Source: Xiphydria camelus
Taxonomy: Eukaryota > Arthropoda > Insecta > Hymenoptera > Xiphydriidae
DNA: 64,000 nucleotides
NCBI GenBank assembly: GCA_963678675.1
Contig: OY783198.1
Span: forward strand, 21,872,684 to 21,936,683
Direction: 5' to 3'
Shown: piece by piece, positions 13,104 to 27,692 of the stretch
Position numbering within the stretch: position 1 is the stretch's first letter
How the letters are laid out: every line of letters begins with the position of its first letter
Notes under the pieces: generated by a model
Databases searched by the model: none
What the model was told of the DNA's origin: nothing
The model's input: the letters and a program-made list of their open reading frames with translations, nothing else
Position numbers and translations under genes: made by a program

Positions 13104-16100
13104 TTTCCAGTCAATTTTTTAAATTAATCACCGTTACTCGGTTCACTCCAATAATTTAAAGCGGAAATCGCGCGGGGCTATGTATAAATATCGGATCGAA
13201 ATGAATTTCGAGAAAGGGTTGGCTTCGCAGAAAACTACTTCCCGATAAAATCCACGCGTTTTTGGTAGCTCTCATTTTTTTTTTCCGGTGCGATAAATTT
13301 AATTACACCTCGCGGATGCTCGAGGATAACCGAACCGAGTAGTTAGGACCCTGATTCGAATTTCGACAAACGAGCAAAGTCCGATTTGCCTCATAAAAAA
13401 GTTAAGTACCCCGAAAGAACGGATTATACTATATATAGGCAGGCGGAACGACGTTTTAATCACATTTTATTACGAGCAAACTCCCGGGGACGTCTGCCTG
13501 ATATCGCGAAGCGGAAATTTATTCGGGTATCTATCTAGCGTGTCGTTAAAGAAAGTTCCGGCCGTTTTTTTTTCTAACTTTCTTGACTCCGAGCGAAATT
13601 TTGCCGAAAGTCACCGTTTACAGTCAGCGTCTTGAGTGGACGAGGGAGAGAGTCGTAATTTCAGTTAGAGGGACGATATATCTCTTTCTCGTTGCCTCGT
13701 AGTGCGGCTAGAAGGATTCGCGATGACGTCACCTTCGTTAATTTTTCGAGCACTCTTGATTCGGGTATAATCTTCCAGTTTTTATTTGTTAAAAATCGCA
13801 GCCTGCCGAGGTACGATTGCTGAAATTCGTAGGCGCCAACGACAAGGGGGCTGTTCCTGCGCGTGCGTAACATATTATATTTAGGGGTTGAAAAATTTCA
13901 TTCGTTAATTATGGATAACAGTCGAATTAATTATAATCTCCTGTTCATTTGTCTCATTGTAACTCGCAAGACTTATCAACGGCAACTTTAAACATGCACC
14001 CACCTTATGTGCGCCGAGTGTTTCCCTTTAAACAGACTTCGCAAACTCGGCGGTGGTAGTCTTAACTCGAGAGTTTCGAATTAGAAGAATATTCTTTCGA
14101 AACTTCACTTATCGAGCCGATTTTATTACATTTTTTTACCGGGTAACCTTACACTCTCTCATTTCCCCACCTTCTCCATTGCCTCATCAAGGGTGGAATG
14201 AATATTTGACACTTTCTCGCGCCGGTTCCAAAAATTAAGAACCCGTCAAAGGACACGTAAAGAAAGCCCGAGGTATTCGCTATTTCGTCAGGGAAGTTTT
14301 GATTTCTTGGAGGAGAATCTTCAGACAAAGATATAATTAAAGCTTCTGCATCAAATTCTTAACTTAACATTCTAGTAGCCGAAGGCATATCCCATCGCGA
14401 CACCTCAAACAATTGTAACTGCTTGGCGAGACGTTTGCGGTGATCATTCTCACGTGGCGAATATCAATACCGATTCATTGCCAAAATTGCGCACCGATAA
14501 CTGCAACTATATTTTTTATTACGCACTTCATGGGAATCGCATTAGTCCCGATGCTATTACCGCAGGTGCTGCGACTAAAATTATCGCTTCGCGTAACTCG
14601 ATTCGCACGAACATATTCTACTGTCGAGGGTCATTAAATTGATAAATAATCGGTCGACAGGCTTCACAAAATTCCCGCGTCAAAACGACAGCTGACTTCC
14701 GCCCGAGTTATCGCCCCTCGTAATTCCACTCCCTCGTTTCGAATTAATATTCTTTTTATTATCAACCTCCCCGTAATTTACTTCATGAACTTCATCATCA
14801 TACGACGACCTGCAATCACATTCGACAGATTTCGTGGCGTTTCCATTCCACTCGATTCCTAATATTTCATCGTCTTTAATGAATCATTAGTCTCGTCGAA
14901 AGTTTCTTTTCTTGACATATATCTTTTCCTCTTTCCAAAAATATAGGTAATACATTTATTTCAAAAACTTCCATATATAGATTTAAAATGACTTGACGAA
15001 ATTATTGAATTCGTCGAACAGATTGTTCACCTCCGCGAGGTGTCCTCCAGTTAAAGGACCCGTGAAAAGCGCAGGAGTTCACGACTTTCGATCGTCTCGG
15101 TTAGTCGCGATAGAGAAGCTATATCGAAATTGCTCGGTCGCCTTGGAACATTAATTATGCGATTTTGGGGAGCAAATATTGGCAAGTCTCGTGGATCGGG
15201 TATCGAGGTCGTTGCGATTGATGGCATCGAAAATCACTCGACGCTCCGGGGATTTTCGTCTTCGACGCAGGGGGTGACCGCGCGTCGCTATTGATTTGCG
15301 TTAGTTGAATTACCTAGTGAGGTATATATCTATAGGTATAATGTGTGTCTGTGTACTAATGTCTGATAGGAAGGTATATACAGTTTGTATTCACGCTGCG
15401 AGTGCGAGATCAACGTATCGTGTTTCGCGGTATCAGAGATGCCTCGTAGTCTAGACCAGTCGATTAGTAATTAGTGGCTATACGAAATTACACGGTACGA
15501 ATGACGATGTTTAATTGGCCGATTACGGCTTTCCCTATTCACATGTATACGTGTGCAGTTGGCATGATTCGATTTTATACGGTGAAACATCGACGCGATT
15601 CATGCACATCTATCCCTAATTAGTAGAAATGGTCCCAACGTGGACAGCCGATTGAACGCGTCGCGCCAGCGCTGCAGCGGCGGAAAATTTCGCGGTATGT
15701 AAAATGACACGTCGACGTCTCTCCTTAGAAAGACAAATAAGCGTTCTCTACACGATAAATGATAATCTCGAAAAAAAATGTGCCCCCTTACAAATACCGA
15801 ACACTTTTTATTTCATATTTCGAGAGACGGGAATTCGAAGTCTCTTGTTTAAGAGGAATGATAGAACGCCTTCGAGAAACGGGGGAAAAATGTAGAAACG
15901 AGACAAATTATATCACTTTAGATGTGCGTGGGTTAGGTACTCTCTTCGTATTTCGGAGAGCGCGTTTCCACGTGGAAAACGTTTTACGGCAGTCTTTGTC
16001 ATAAGGTATAAATGGACACTGATAAACAATAAAGTGTCAATCCACACGGGTTCCCTTTTGGGTTGACACTGTTTTGCTTCACAGCAAAAATGTCCAAATA

Positions 16101-16350
16101 TTATCGAGTTATTGCTCGACGTTCCGCATCGGTATTGCAAATATTATAGTTCGGGCGTGGAGAAGCAAAAATCGCTTTACCCACTTCAAGCGGAATGAAT
16201 CGAATAAAAAATCGCCTACGATGTACACCTTGGAGTAGAGCGCACTGCAGCTAACTTCTACCGTTAATTCGAAACAGAAGAAAACTGATTCTTAGACTAA
16301 ATTCGTAAGTAAAGTTTATAGCTTTTTTTAGTTCAGTGTTCGAGTCTAGT

Positions 16351-16368
16351 GGGGGGGGGGGGGGGGGG
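16351..16368. repeat. Run of 18 guanines
   Basis: Eighteen consecutive G on the + strand, directly after TCGAGTCTAGT. The length of such a run is the part of an assembly most prone to error. Confidence 0.9.
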
Positions 16369-19300
16369 ATGATCGAACCGAGCGCGGCAAAAAGGTAATT
16401 GTATTTATTTTTGACGAGAAGAATTGCTTTAAAATTTTCTTCGACCGGGCTTAAAATGGAGCAAGTTTCTAAAATCAGTTTGTTACCAAATTTCTCAGGA
16501 ACAATTACTCAGCGTGTCCAGTGAAAATTGAGCAGCAACAATTTGTCGTAGGAGGGGTGCTATTTCAAGCTTGTTTCGGCTGTTATCGTATTGACCACGC
16601 TCGAACAAATTTTCAATGGGTTTGAAAGCTTGCCAAGAGAGTCGAACGGTAGTTAATACATCGCAACGTTTGGAAAACAAACTCGTTAACACACCCCTGA
16701 GGCGTTCGGTTTTATTCGTTTGGTTCCTTCGTTCACGGAAGAGTGAGGAAGGAGGCGGAAGGTGACTCTGTCCATCGGAAATAGCCGTGGCACGCGAGAA
16801 ATGCGTTCACCGCGTAAAAATGGGAATTCCTTCGATTGTGCGCGATTAAACCGTATGGGAACGAATGGTTTAATTAATTTCAAAGGTAAAAGAATGAATT
16901 TTCGGGAAAAATAAAGTATCATAACGGGGAAAAGACCAGAAAATGGAAATGTGTAAAATTCGCAAAAGCCAATTTTTCGTCGAAAAATATTCTCACCCCT
17001 CCGTCCTCTTGATAAGCAATCACCCACTGTCGGGAACAAGAGAAGGAATAACAATTCCTCGCGACACTTCCAATTTTCTTCGGCAACCTGTTGTTTACGA
17101 GGGAGAAAAGCGGGAAGAAAAATGTTAAATTCCTTAATGACGTCAGAGGAAGGAAGCTCTCACGAGGAGGGGATGACGGCATTTACGACTCACGTAGCCG
17201 AAGAGATATATGCTGTTTTTCGAAAGTAGTAGACCTTACGGGAAGGACGAGATAATTTGACAACTGTGATAAAGAGGGTTCGTGCTACCGCAGTCAGGAT
17301 GGCCGCTAGACAATTTTTCACCCTCTTCTAGAATTGCAATTCTTTCCTACCTTTTTGCGTTCATCTACATGATGATTATTTACAGGTGAACTATTCAAAG
17401 AAAATCCTATTATAATTTAGAACAAAGAATAATTACATCTGAACATTTTGAAAACCGTCTACGTATTTTGATATTATAATAAGAAATATGGTTCACAGTT
17501 AGACGTATGCGAAAAGAAATGCATTTAGTGCGTAAATATGATTTGAGGGAAAAAGTGCAATAAAAACTATTTTTATTTAGAACAAATTTGACGATGTTCG
17601 CTTAACAAATGTACGGGACACCTAAAAACTCGAAACGTTCCTGCCTCTCGATATCGAGGAGATATTTCACGCGGAATGGCGCTGTCTCGAGAATCTATTG
17701 ATTACATGAATTTTTCAATGTAATATTTCAGCGATATCGGCGTACATATGTATATCCGATGCAATGCATCTCCGCGGTCGAGCAATGGAATATTAAATTT
17801 ATCCCATTTTTTTTATCTGACTCGGACATACCCGTGCGTACACACATGTCCGAATCTCGGCGTATTTACACTTTACTCTCGTACTTTTAATTAAATTTGT
17901 ATGTCTTCTTTTCGAGAGAACGCTCGTTCGGCGGCGTACGAACAAATGTTTTTCGTTGACGAACTGGAGCACGTATCGGAAGTTTTCGAATCAATTTTTT
18001 TGTAGAAACTTTATATCCTAAATATGTGCGGGGGCGTAACAATTGGAATCGCAAAAATTTTGGCACGATTCGTTGCAATGTCCTCACATATCGGATGCAG
18101 CTAAGAATACTTGGCAGCAGGTGAAGTTTCCCATTGAAAAAGATAGTTGCAGTTTGCGTGGCTGCCAATAGTGGGCGAATGGTCGTGTCACACGTTAGTT
18201 TTCCAATTTTATGACAGCAGTGCGAAACAAAATCTCGGGAAAATCAATAATTTACTACTCACCTGTAATGTTAGATAATAAGTAATTCCTATAAATAAAT
18301 TGGGCAAGTAAATGAATAGCTGTCGAAGCATTCCTGCATTTCTGACGAGCCTTCCTCTTCGTTTGGCCTGGCAACCCCGAGCCACTCGTTTTCGAGTATT
18401 TTTAGTCATGTACCGTATGTTCGCGTTCAAACAGGATGTAACTCCGCGCTAATCAGACAGGGAAACAAATGAAAATCGTCCGCTTTAGCCCCGGACATAT
18501 GGCGAAGGAATCTAGAATCGAACCATCAATATTTAATATAACCAATCATAATACTATCTGTAATCGATGTCTAAGCGATAACGTACATGATTCTATTTTT
18601 TTTTTATGGAAGTTTCATTTTCCCCGTTGGAATTTACGTTGGCGTGTCTCGCTGTGAAACATCGCTCCAATTTCGAAGTTCCCACAAATCGAAACTCCCC
18701 AGTCCTTACATTATTTTCCAAGGCTCGAGATTTCTCCGGACTTTTTTCAATTATGGAGTTAAAAAAGAACGGAGTGAAAAATACATTTCCATTGAACAAA
18801 ATTTAATTCTTTATCGCCACGCTTACCCATCACAAATCCGAGCTAAATAACGCCTCCAAGCAGAAAAATTAAAAATAAAAGCTATTTATTGCACTTATCT
18901 CCCGCGCCCAATCAGCACAGCGTATGACGATACACCGCCCCTGCGCCGTGTCCACACGGGCGCTCCATCGTCAAAGCAAAATTAAAATTCGGATTTATAT
19001 ATATAGGCGCGGCATAGCGCATCGCGGGCCTGATATGTTTGTCGACGCGCGTTCTCGTGTCCGCGCGAAGTTATTATCGCCTATACGCGCGGACCTAGAA
19101 CTCGTACGATTTAATTAAAACGAGCATTAAAGCGGAGCCCTCCCGCAGAGATTTACAGCCTCCCTCGGTTTTCCCCTAATTGCGTCGTACGCGTGACAAC
19201 GAGCGATATGAAAAAGTTCGATACGCATACTTGGGAGTGGATTCGTATTTATCGTCTCGCCGCGCTCGCGTTTGACACACATTCCGTGATGGGAACAAGT

Positions 19301-21628
19301 AAGCCCATTTTGGATTTCCACTGGTAAAGTCGGAAAACGGTTTATCGAGGATAATATATGCGAGAAGCGAACTGTAAAATATAAAAATTTGAGTGAACTT
19401 CGTGGGATGTTTATTTATTCGCGACGGAATATCGCCGTACTTCTCGCTATACCTGCATACAAAAGACTTTCAATTTCAACTGCAGCGTCACCAAAGCTCA
19501 GCGAGAAACGAGAATCGCGGCGGCGCGGCGCTCGTTCAATCTCGCCGCGGACCCGGTGTCGCGCCGGGTCGCCGTGTCATTTTACCTCGGAACCGGATAT
19601 TAGCCTTTACAGCGTCTTTGAATGTCCGACGCACGATCCGACTGTAGACTTTATTAAAAGGATACTCGGGAAAAAGGACTCTGGGGACAAAAGAAGGAAG
19701 AGTGTTTCGATTAAAATCTTGCCGAGTTTTGCGTTACAGTTGAATTTTCATTACGTCGCAGTTGAAATAACAATGACGGGAAGTGGAGTGTACCGAAATT
19801 ACGTAAAATCCACGATTATCCTGTCGACAATCGAAAACAAATATCAATAGCTTTTTTCCTTTGAATTGAATAATACGACACTCCGTTCTTTTCTTCTTTA
19901 ATCTTTTCCACAATTTAATCGCGACATCGCGCCGATCAGACGAACACCTGAGTATCTCATGATGGTGTAACATCTCCCCCCTCACTTGCCCCACTCTCTT
20001 TTCCTCTCTCTCTAATGTCTCACGATCGAATGTCAGACGGTAGGGGATAATCCAAGTATATACCCAATTAGAAGGACTTATCAGTCGAGATACAACGACG
20101 AGGGAGACCGAGGGAAAGCACCCCGATCGGAGAAACTGTTTGATCTTCCCATCATTCACTCGACTCTTCGTCGTATCGCGTGCGACGAGGAGACCGGGAG
20201 GTGGGCGAGAGAAGAAAATTCCTCCTATAAAACCTTTAATCGACGTCCCGCTCTTTGGATTTTACCGCCGTTATACGGGAAACGGGGAAACTCTCGAACC
20301 GGAAAAACATCCCGAGAGTGGAAGGGGTGGGAAGCAGGGGGAGGAGAGCCGCCGATCGGTACGGGAAGCGTCGTTCTCTCTCCGCTGGATAAATACTTCC
20401 CTGACTCGCCTCCCCCTTCGAAAACAAATAACACCTTTTTAGCGACGCGCCGAAATCGCCGATTTCACCGAAATCCGATTCAAATGGTACCGCCGTCGTT
20501 CGTCGACGGGACTCGTCGTATTCCGGGGGGAAACTCGATGGAGAATAGCGACGATAATAATTAGTCCCGCGAACGTCGCGTCGGCTGGAGAGCGGAACGA
20601 TCGTCAACGACGCTTAGCAACGCTGTCTCGACTCGATGGAGACGTTAAGGGATAACGATCCGGTGATAATCCGACGTATTAATTATCCGAGTTAAACGGA
20701 TTCCGTGATAATCGCGCGTCTATACAAATATTTGTCGTATCGAGGCGCTTCAATCGAGGAGTTATTGAAAATAATACCGCTGGATCGTGTTCCGCCGATT
20801 TTATCGATGCGTTTCGATGTTTTCGGCGTCTCGGCGTTGTGCGCGGAAAAATACAATAGCCGCGGAGCACGCGCGCAGCGAGACGAATGAATTCTCGCGA
20901 CACTCCGTCCGTTTCGCGAGAATTCAACGGCGCGCGCCGTTCCCGCCCTCCGATCTGCGGGACCGATTTACCGCAATGGTCCGACGTCACCGTCCGCGCG
21001 CGATTTCCGCTTGCATCCGCGTTCCGAGGCGATCAGCCGTTGCAAATCGCGTTCCGCGACTCGCCGTCGATTTTCCCCGCGAATTCTCCACCCTCTGCCG
21101 CCCCGCCAAATCGCAAAGCCCACGCCGCGCGATCGACCGCACGGGACGACCGCGCGGGCGAAACGGTGGAAAAGTGGCTTCTCCGCACGGGGCCTGAAAA
21201 GAAGCAACGACGATAAGTCTTCCACTCCCGGGCGACGATTTTCTACCCCGAATAGCTCGCATCCCACCCTGCGACTGCTATTTTTCAATTTTTGCAAACG
21301 TACCTACACGCGGCGACCCCGTTTTGCCCGCGCTATTTATCGCAAAGAAAAGGTCGTCCTTTTTTTCTCGGCTCTGCAACTTGGAACGCCGCGAGAGAGT
21401 GGAAGTTTCTTCATTTTTTTTTTATTGCTTCGTTTAGTGGTATTGCATACTTACGTGTAATAGTCGTAGTTATATTGCTGAAATTATGTGGAATATAATT
21501 GGGCTAGAGTAATCTGATTAGAGAAATATTATTAATGTGTCCAAATTTATTAACGTATTTATAATCGCGGGTCAGCATTTTATAATTATTATCGTCGGAC
21601 GATAAAAGATAATTATACGAGTGGGGGA

Positions 21629-21999
21629 AACGATGCACTAAGGAAAAAGGTCTAGTTGAATACGAACCGGATGGAAAAATTTATTTGAGATAAATAGGAA
21701 TTTATTCACCTCGAACAAAAAGTTTATTTGGATTAAATAAATGTTTTACAGATCCTCTTAATCGAGTACGGACCTAGTAGAACTTTTATTTAATTCGAAC
21801 AGAATTTATTCACCTCGAACAAAAGTATATTTGGATTAAATAAATGTTTTGCAGATCCTTTTAATCGAGTACGAACCTAGTAGCACTTGTATTTAATTCG
21901 AACAGACGATGTGATTTTTGTTCGATGCGAATAAATTCCTGTTCATCTCAAATAAATTTTTTTATTAGGTTCGCATAGACCTTTCTCCTATGTGTGCGA
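21629..21999. mobile_element. Inverted-repeat element with an internal tandem duplication
   Basis: The left flank 21629-21725 and right flank 21906-21999 are imperfect inverted repeats. AATTTATTTGAGATAAATAG near 21678 pairs with a segment ending near 21960, and the match continues outward through ACGAACC and AGGTCT. Between the arms sit two direct copies of a 104-bp unit (21698-21801 and 21802-21905) that differ at few positions. No ORF is present. Confidence 0.65.
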
Positions 22000-23967
22000 T
22001 ATACGATCCTAGAGTTTTTCTCCGCCACACTTTTTTCCCTCCTTTCTCAATTCCTTCGCCCGCCGCAATAAAGACGACGATTTATCGTCGTTCGACTACC
22101 GATAACCGCGCAACTTTCGCAATACGTACGACGATCTTTCAGAGAAGACCTCCTCTCGCGGCGCCGAAATAATACGTCGTTCCGGCGTCTTTGCGCGTCG
22201 AGACGTTAAGCGGAAAACCCGCCGGGCCTCTCCAACGTACAAATGAGTCCGCGTAATTCGATTCCGCTCGGCGAAATTGTTCCCGGTCGAGTTATCGCCC
22301 CGCGAGCATCGCCGTACCGCGGCGAACGCGTCGAGGAAAAAAGTCGACCGGTCGCGCGAGCTCCTTTCCCCCGCAATGGTAATACTCTTTCCTCGAAATA
22401 ATTTTCTCTCCGTATTCTCCTCGTCGTTTGTCGCTCGTCGTTTCCTCCGCGGCAATTATACGCGGCGTCCGCCGCGTAATTTTCTCGTACCGACGGTCGT
22501 CGAGAAACTCGGAAGTTCTTCGCGGAAAACTCGAATCGACCTCTGCGCGGTCGACTTTTTATGCCGGCAAGTAAGGAGCTGGCGAAAAGGGTTAAGTCTC
22601 TCGATCCGTATCATCGATATATTCGTACAACGAACGCTCTCTCGATTCCGAGAGTTAATTTAATCCGAGACTTAATTTAATTCTCCTTCGTCTCCCTACG
22701 CCGAAATATAATCCCGCGAACCGTGAAGTATACGCACACCGCGCTACGCGTAGAATTTCCGGTCGCCCGCGGAGCGTCAACCCTTAATCCACTTCCGAAA
22801 TAAGTAGCTTTTAAAATACAGACGAGACGAAATAATCTTCCGATCTTCGACGCTTTCGAGCTTTCCCTCTCGTCTCGCCATCGCGTGCAACGCGCTCCTT
22901 TCACTTCGACGTAGTCCTCGGCGTCGTCGATACGTCTTCGAAGAAATACGCCTTTTCCTCTTATTATTAAAAACATGCGCGGCCGCGGCGAAGAGATTCT
23001 CGGAAGTTAATACAGCCTCCGCCGCGGGATGAAAATTTACAAGCGCGCGGGTTTTCGAAACGACTGCTCGTGTGGGAGCTTCTTCCTCCTCCTCCGGGAA
23101 ATAGTTTTTTTTTTTAAAGCGCATCGTAAAACACTATAGCGACGCTACACGCGCGCTCCGGACGTGGGAGAATATGCGAACGGGGTGGAAAGTCGGCTCG
23201 TTGAGACGCGCGCGTGGGAGGAGCGGAAGGGAGAGCGGCCGTTGCGTCACTGCGAGGAAGAGGGCGGGAAAGGTCGTCTCAAAGGTTCACCCCCGGAGCA
23301 CTTGCGGGCGAGTCGCGGTGTGTAAATTCCTTGAGTCGTCGTGGCGACGACGGTTGAGTGTGCGAAAAATTAAATGTAGTATGTTGACGTAAATTGAGAG
23401 AAATAACGAAATATTTCAGACAAAGTATAGTCGGATTTAACCACGTGAGGCTAAACTTGCTCGCCGGGAAAGAAACTTCAATCACTCTATTATCTCGTTA
23501 TCTATGAGCTTTCGGCCCATATTTGTATAATACTTTTTTGAAGATTACGTTTCAATCTACAGTAAAGTTCATATCGATATAGGCAAACGATTCACAGATA
23601 ATGAGATGATAGAGATTGAAATTTCTTTCCTGGCGCGTAAGTTTAGCCTCGCATGATATGTCTTATTCTGCACGTATTTTTCATCAGGGCCATTATAATT
23701 TAAAGTAGATGCGTTAAAATACCATGAGCCGATATCATTCACTCTTGCGAAAAGAAAAGCTCGATTTCTCAATCGTCTTTTCCGACTCAAAATAAATTTC
23801 GATGCCAGACTCTGTCCGACCTTCTCGTCGAAAAAAAGTCCACGTGCAACTACTTTCCTATGTCGAAACAACCCCACGAATCTTCAGTAGGGAGGGCCTA
23901 ATCGTTCGCGTCTGAAAAGAACGACGAGGGCGAACGACGAAAAGATAAAAAGGCATAGTCTCGTACT

Positions 23968-23992
23968 CACACACACACACGCGCGCGCGCGC
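23968..23992. repeat. (CA)n(CG)n microsatellite
   Basis: A CA run passes directly into a CG run. Alternating purine-pyrimidine DNA of this kind can adopt the Z form, which is general knowledge and not shown here. Confidence 0.85.
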
Positions 23993-25928
23993 TCTTTCAT
24001 TTCCATTCTATTAAACCTTTTCTCTTGTCTCGTTTATCCGCACAGGTACACATATCGTTCCCCCGCGGATCCCTCCCACACACTCGTCGCGTGTAGTACC
24101 GCTCGTACGAATTTCTTCTCTCCTCGCGGACCGCCACGCGCCTCGCGCTCACTCTCAAAGCCCGCACGTCCCGAGACGGTAGATTCTCCAATAACTTCGG
24201 CAGATCCTTTCGCCCGTTTCACTTTCCGTCGCATCCGTAGCGTGAAATTGCTCCTCCCTCTCGGTTTCATCGCGATTCGTGCTCGGCGCCCTATTTACTT
24301 TCTGCGTATCGTCGGTGGAGGGGGAGAGAGGAACAATTTCGAAAATGCGAATTAATCGAAAAAAAATTCAATCGCCTGAGAATCGACAACCATGAATCGT
24401 TAGATATGTCGAAATAATATTGAACCGCGTCGACGAAGACGTCTTTCAATTCGAACGCGATTATCTCGAACACGCAGCAGCGACAATTCCGCGAGTCTGT
24501 AAGGGCGGAGAGGATTACGTAATGTCTCGCGCTCCATTCATTCCCCTCTCTCCTCGAGGCACGCGAAAGAACACGGCGCATCGTTGCCCAACAATTCCTC
24601 CTCGTTTTCGGCAATATTTACACCGTGAAATTACCTTCCATTCAAAAGATCCGTCGAGGCGGGCGGGCTGGCGCGCGTGCGCGCGCTGCCCGAGGGTCGC
24701 GCGGACGATATAGCGTGGTTAAGTATAACGAGAGGTACGGAAACGGCTCGTGAGGGTTGCAGCAACAAACGGGAGGGAAAGGAGCGAGCATGCGTGCGCC
24801 GGTGTACCTTCTCTCCGGCTTACTTTCACATATGCCTTCCTTCTCTCGGACGCACGCTCTCCTCCGTCCCGCACATTTTCTCGGCCTCGCTGGCTCGCAA
24901 TGCCTGCTACCGCTCTCGTTGCTCTTTATTCGCCTTATTTTCTCCCGAGTTCACGGGAGATCGGTATTACAATTCTCGAGCTCGCGACTTTTCTTTCAAT
25001 TTTCATTTTTCGCCTCCCAATGCGTACCGATTTACGGGTTTTACCAGTCGATAAGAAGCGCGATTCAATGTCAAGGAATTTTTTGTTGGCCTTTGTGGAA
25101 TATCAGATATAAGGTATATAAAAGTGGGATATCTATTTGACGTTTCTATTTGACTTTCAACGTGATTATCTCAAAACGCAGCGGAGATATGCGAAAAACG
25201 TAGAGTAGCTTTTTTATAGTAAAAACATAGAGAAACTTTTTTCGTTTAAACTTCTCTTCGATACCTGCAACCGATTTCAAGATAATCGATCTTGAATTGA
25301 CTCTTCCACCCGAGCGTCTGTCCCGCTTTTACCCTGATACGAGGAAAATCGGAGCTCGTTCCCTTCTCGACGTTTCCATTCGCACGTTTCCCGCCTTCTC
25401 CTCGCTTCGATGACTCTCGATTGTCCGCGTCCGATCCGACCGCGCTAATTACTACTTAAACCTCTCGGACAGTTCGAACTCCCACTTGTCGCGCGGACCC
25501 CCACGCGTTCCTCGCTCGAACCCGATTCCGCCTCTCCGGTGAGACGTCCCGAGCGACGGAAGTTCCTCGAAATTCCCCCCAGCGTTCGGTTAATATTTAG
25601 TGGCCCACGGACCAATTTAGATCGGACGACACGTGCACCGGCAATCGAGAGTCGAACCTAACTCTGGATAAACTATCGACTAAATACAGCCTCACCCGAA
25701 CTGCGAATACCTCGCGCCTTCCACCTTTGTAACCGGGGCAGCGAAAGTTACGGGAGGGATGGTTTTAGCGGGGTCTCTCTAACGGCGACCTCGATGGCGA
25801 CATTCCTCCTCCTTATAGAGGACCCACCGAACGGTAGGGGAGCAGAACGGATGGGGAATCCCTCGAGCCTCTCCCCGGGGATAAGTGTAGCAGCCACTTT
25901 CGTTCTCGTTAAAGGGGAGATCGAGGAA

Positions 25929-25952
25929 GAGAGAGAGAGAGAGAGAGAGAGA
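25929..25952. repeat. (GA)n microsatellite
   Basis: Twelve GA units in a GC-rich spacer. Confidence 0.9.
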
Positions 25953-26409
25953 TATCGAAAGGAAACGAGAATTTTAAAAGCTCTAATTTTTCCCAAACAG
26001 CTTCGTCGAAGCATCGACGAGAGCTTAAACGCTCCGTCGTAAATAATTCGCGTCTCTCGGAGATAAAGGCGGACGAATGGTCGATAAACACTTTCAAATT
26101 GATCAGGTCCGGGCTCTGATTTGGGTATAGCTTATATCAGCGGGTATTCGGCGCTGCTGGAGTTCCAGGTGGAGGATGCTCTCTCTTCTCGGTGTTCCGG
26201 CCTGCTGATCTCGACAGTGACTAGCTCATTTTTTATCCTCGTGGACCGTCTGTTCTGTATCCCGCCGTTTAGCCGTTCATTTCGTCCGGAAAGTCTCCTG
26301 CTTCGTCCAGTGGTACACGTGATACACCGCGCTGGGCTATACATGACTTCGAATCAGCCGCGAATATGAAACGCGTCGTATTCGCCGATGACGCGGGGAA
26401 CGCGCGTCG

Positions 26410-26546
26410 GGTTGATATTCGATAAAACTGTCATTGGAGCTTCCGCTTTACACCGCGCTTTTTTTGCCCATCTCGCCGATCATCGGCCAAGTCTCCGCGG
26501 GGAGTGTTGATGATCGATAAAACTGTTATCGGAGCCGACCGCTTTG
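26410..26546. repeat. Imperfect tandem duplication, period about 96 bp
   Basis: A segment with GATAAAACTGTCATTGGAGC near 26420 recurs about 96 bases later as GATAAAACTGTTATCGGAGC, with similar flanking bases (GTTGAT before, CCGCTTT after). It is non-coding as far as I can see. Confidence 0.6.
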
Positions 26547-27692
26547 ACGCTTCCGTGGAGTGGAATAACGACCGTTGTACAGAGGCATTTGTAAAGAGGT
26601 CACCGAGACGCGAGAAGTGTCCGATGATAATAATTGATGAGCGTCGGTCGAATTATCAATTTTCCGCCGCTTATTTCTGCCCGGAGGCTCGTGTTTATCC
26701 GATCTCTTTCGTCGCATCGATCGCCGTAGAGCTAGATCCAGTGTACACAGCTTTTAGAAACACAGAAGGCGATCGATCGGATCGCTTAAAAATCTATTTC
26801 TTATTTTTCGACAACTGAGAAGCAATATATGGACGTCGTTGTGCATAACTTGACTAAGCGCCATTTCAATGAATTGAGGAAAGTGACTTTTAGTTTATTA
26901 TGCTCTCCGGAAAAAAAAAATTATTCATCAGTTGGAGTTCCTTTTTTATATGGACATCAAAAGTACTTAGAAGAAATTAGTTGACCAGGCGACTAAAACC
27001 CGTCTGAAATTGGCGATTGGTCATGTAATACGTAATTCCAAGAGGTAAATGGAGAATTTGGCGTTTAGCATTTTTGATCATTTTTTAAAAAATAAAGGTT
27101 TTTATAAGCCCACTATTTTTTTTAAATTAGATTACGTCTATAGACACTAGATGGTGATATTATCTCCAATTTGTGGCGATTTGGCGCTTAGTCAAATTAT
27201 GCATAACGACGTCCATATGTCGAACTTGAAGAGAAAAGACAAGATGGGAAACAAACAGCTGGCATCGGGGTTCAGAATTTTCTCTGGAAATTTCAAATAT
27301 CCGGTCTTCGCGAAGAATATGGCGCAGGGCACACCTCGAGCAGCGAATCGCGGCCGAAGACGGCGTGTATGGAAATTGTTAACAAAAATAGAAGCCCGCC
27401 TTCCTCCAATGTAAATGGACATCGTTACACCGTTCCACCTGCAATGGCTCGCGTGACTGCTGCCGCCGCGCTGATAGATAACGAGGTCGCTCTCTTAAGT
27501 CTCTTGTTACGCCCTTCTCCCTCTTTATACGCACCGCGCGCCAAGTGGTCTCTCCATGGTGAACGAGCAACGCGCGATAAAATCGCGGAGACCTTTCGCG
27601 CGAACGATTGTTCGTCATAATTGCACGCTATTCGGGCGAAATGTATTTTCCAATTTTTTTTCAACCTGGACATTTTCTCTCTCATGTTACAG

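Larger units (their letters stand above)
1..27692. other. Long stretch without a supported gene
   Basis: No exon with a recognisable protein could be found here on either strand. The next gene to the right begins in the middle (TM3), so its 5' exons lie upstream. They are either hidden here in pieces too short or diverged for me to see, or outside the window, so much of this stretch may be a giant intron. AT-rich DNA (about 1-8000, 11400-19000) alternates with GC- and CpG-rich blocks (about 9200-11200, 20200-25600), where chance ORFs pile up on all frames. Repeats found inside are listed separately. Confidence 0.6.

Noticed and set aside
20787..21460. ORFs of 109-149 aa
   Set aside because: Same cause: GC-rich DNA open in several frames, low-complexity translations, no splice or start context.
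1..27692. Search for the receptor TM1-TM2 exons
   Set aside because: No stretch encoding the expected GN-V or N-x-AVAD type motifs was found on the + strand, so none is annotated.
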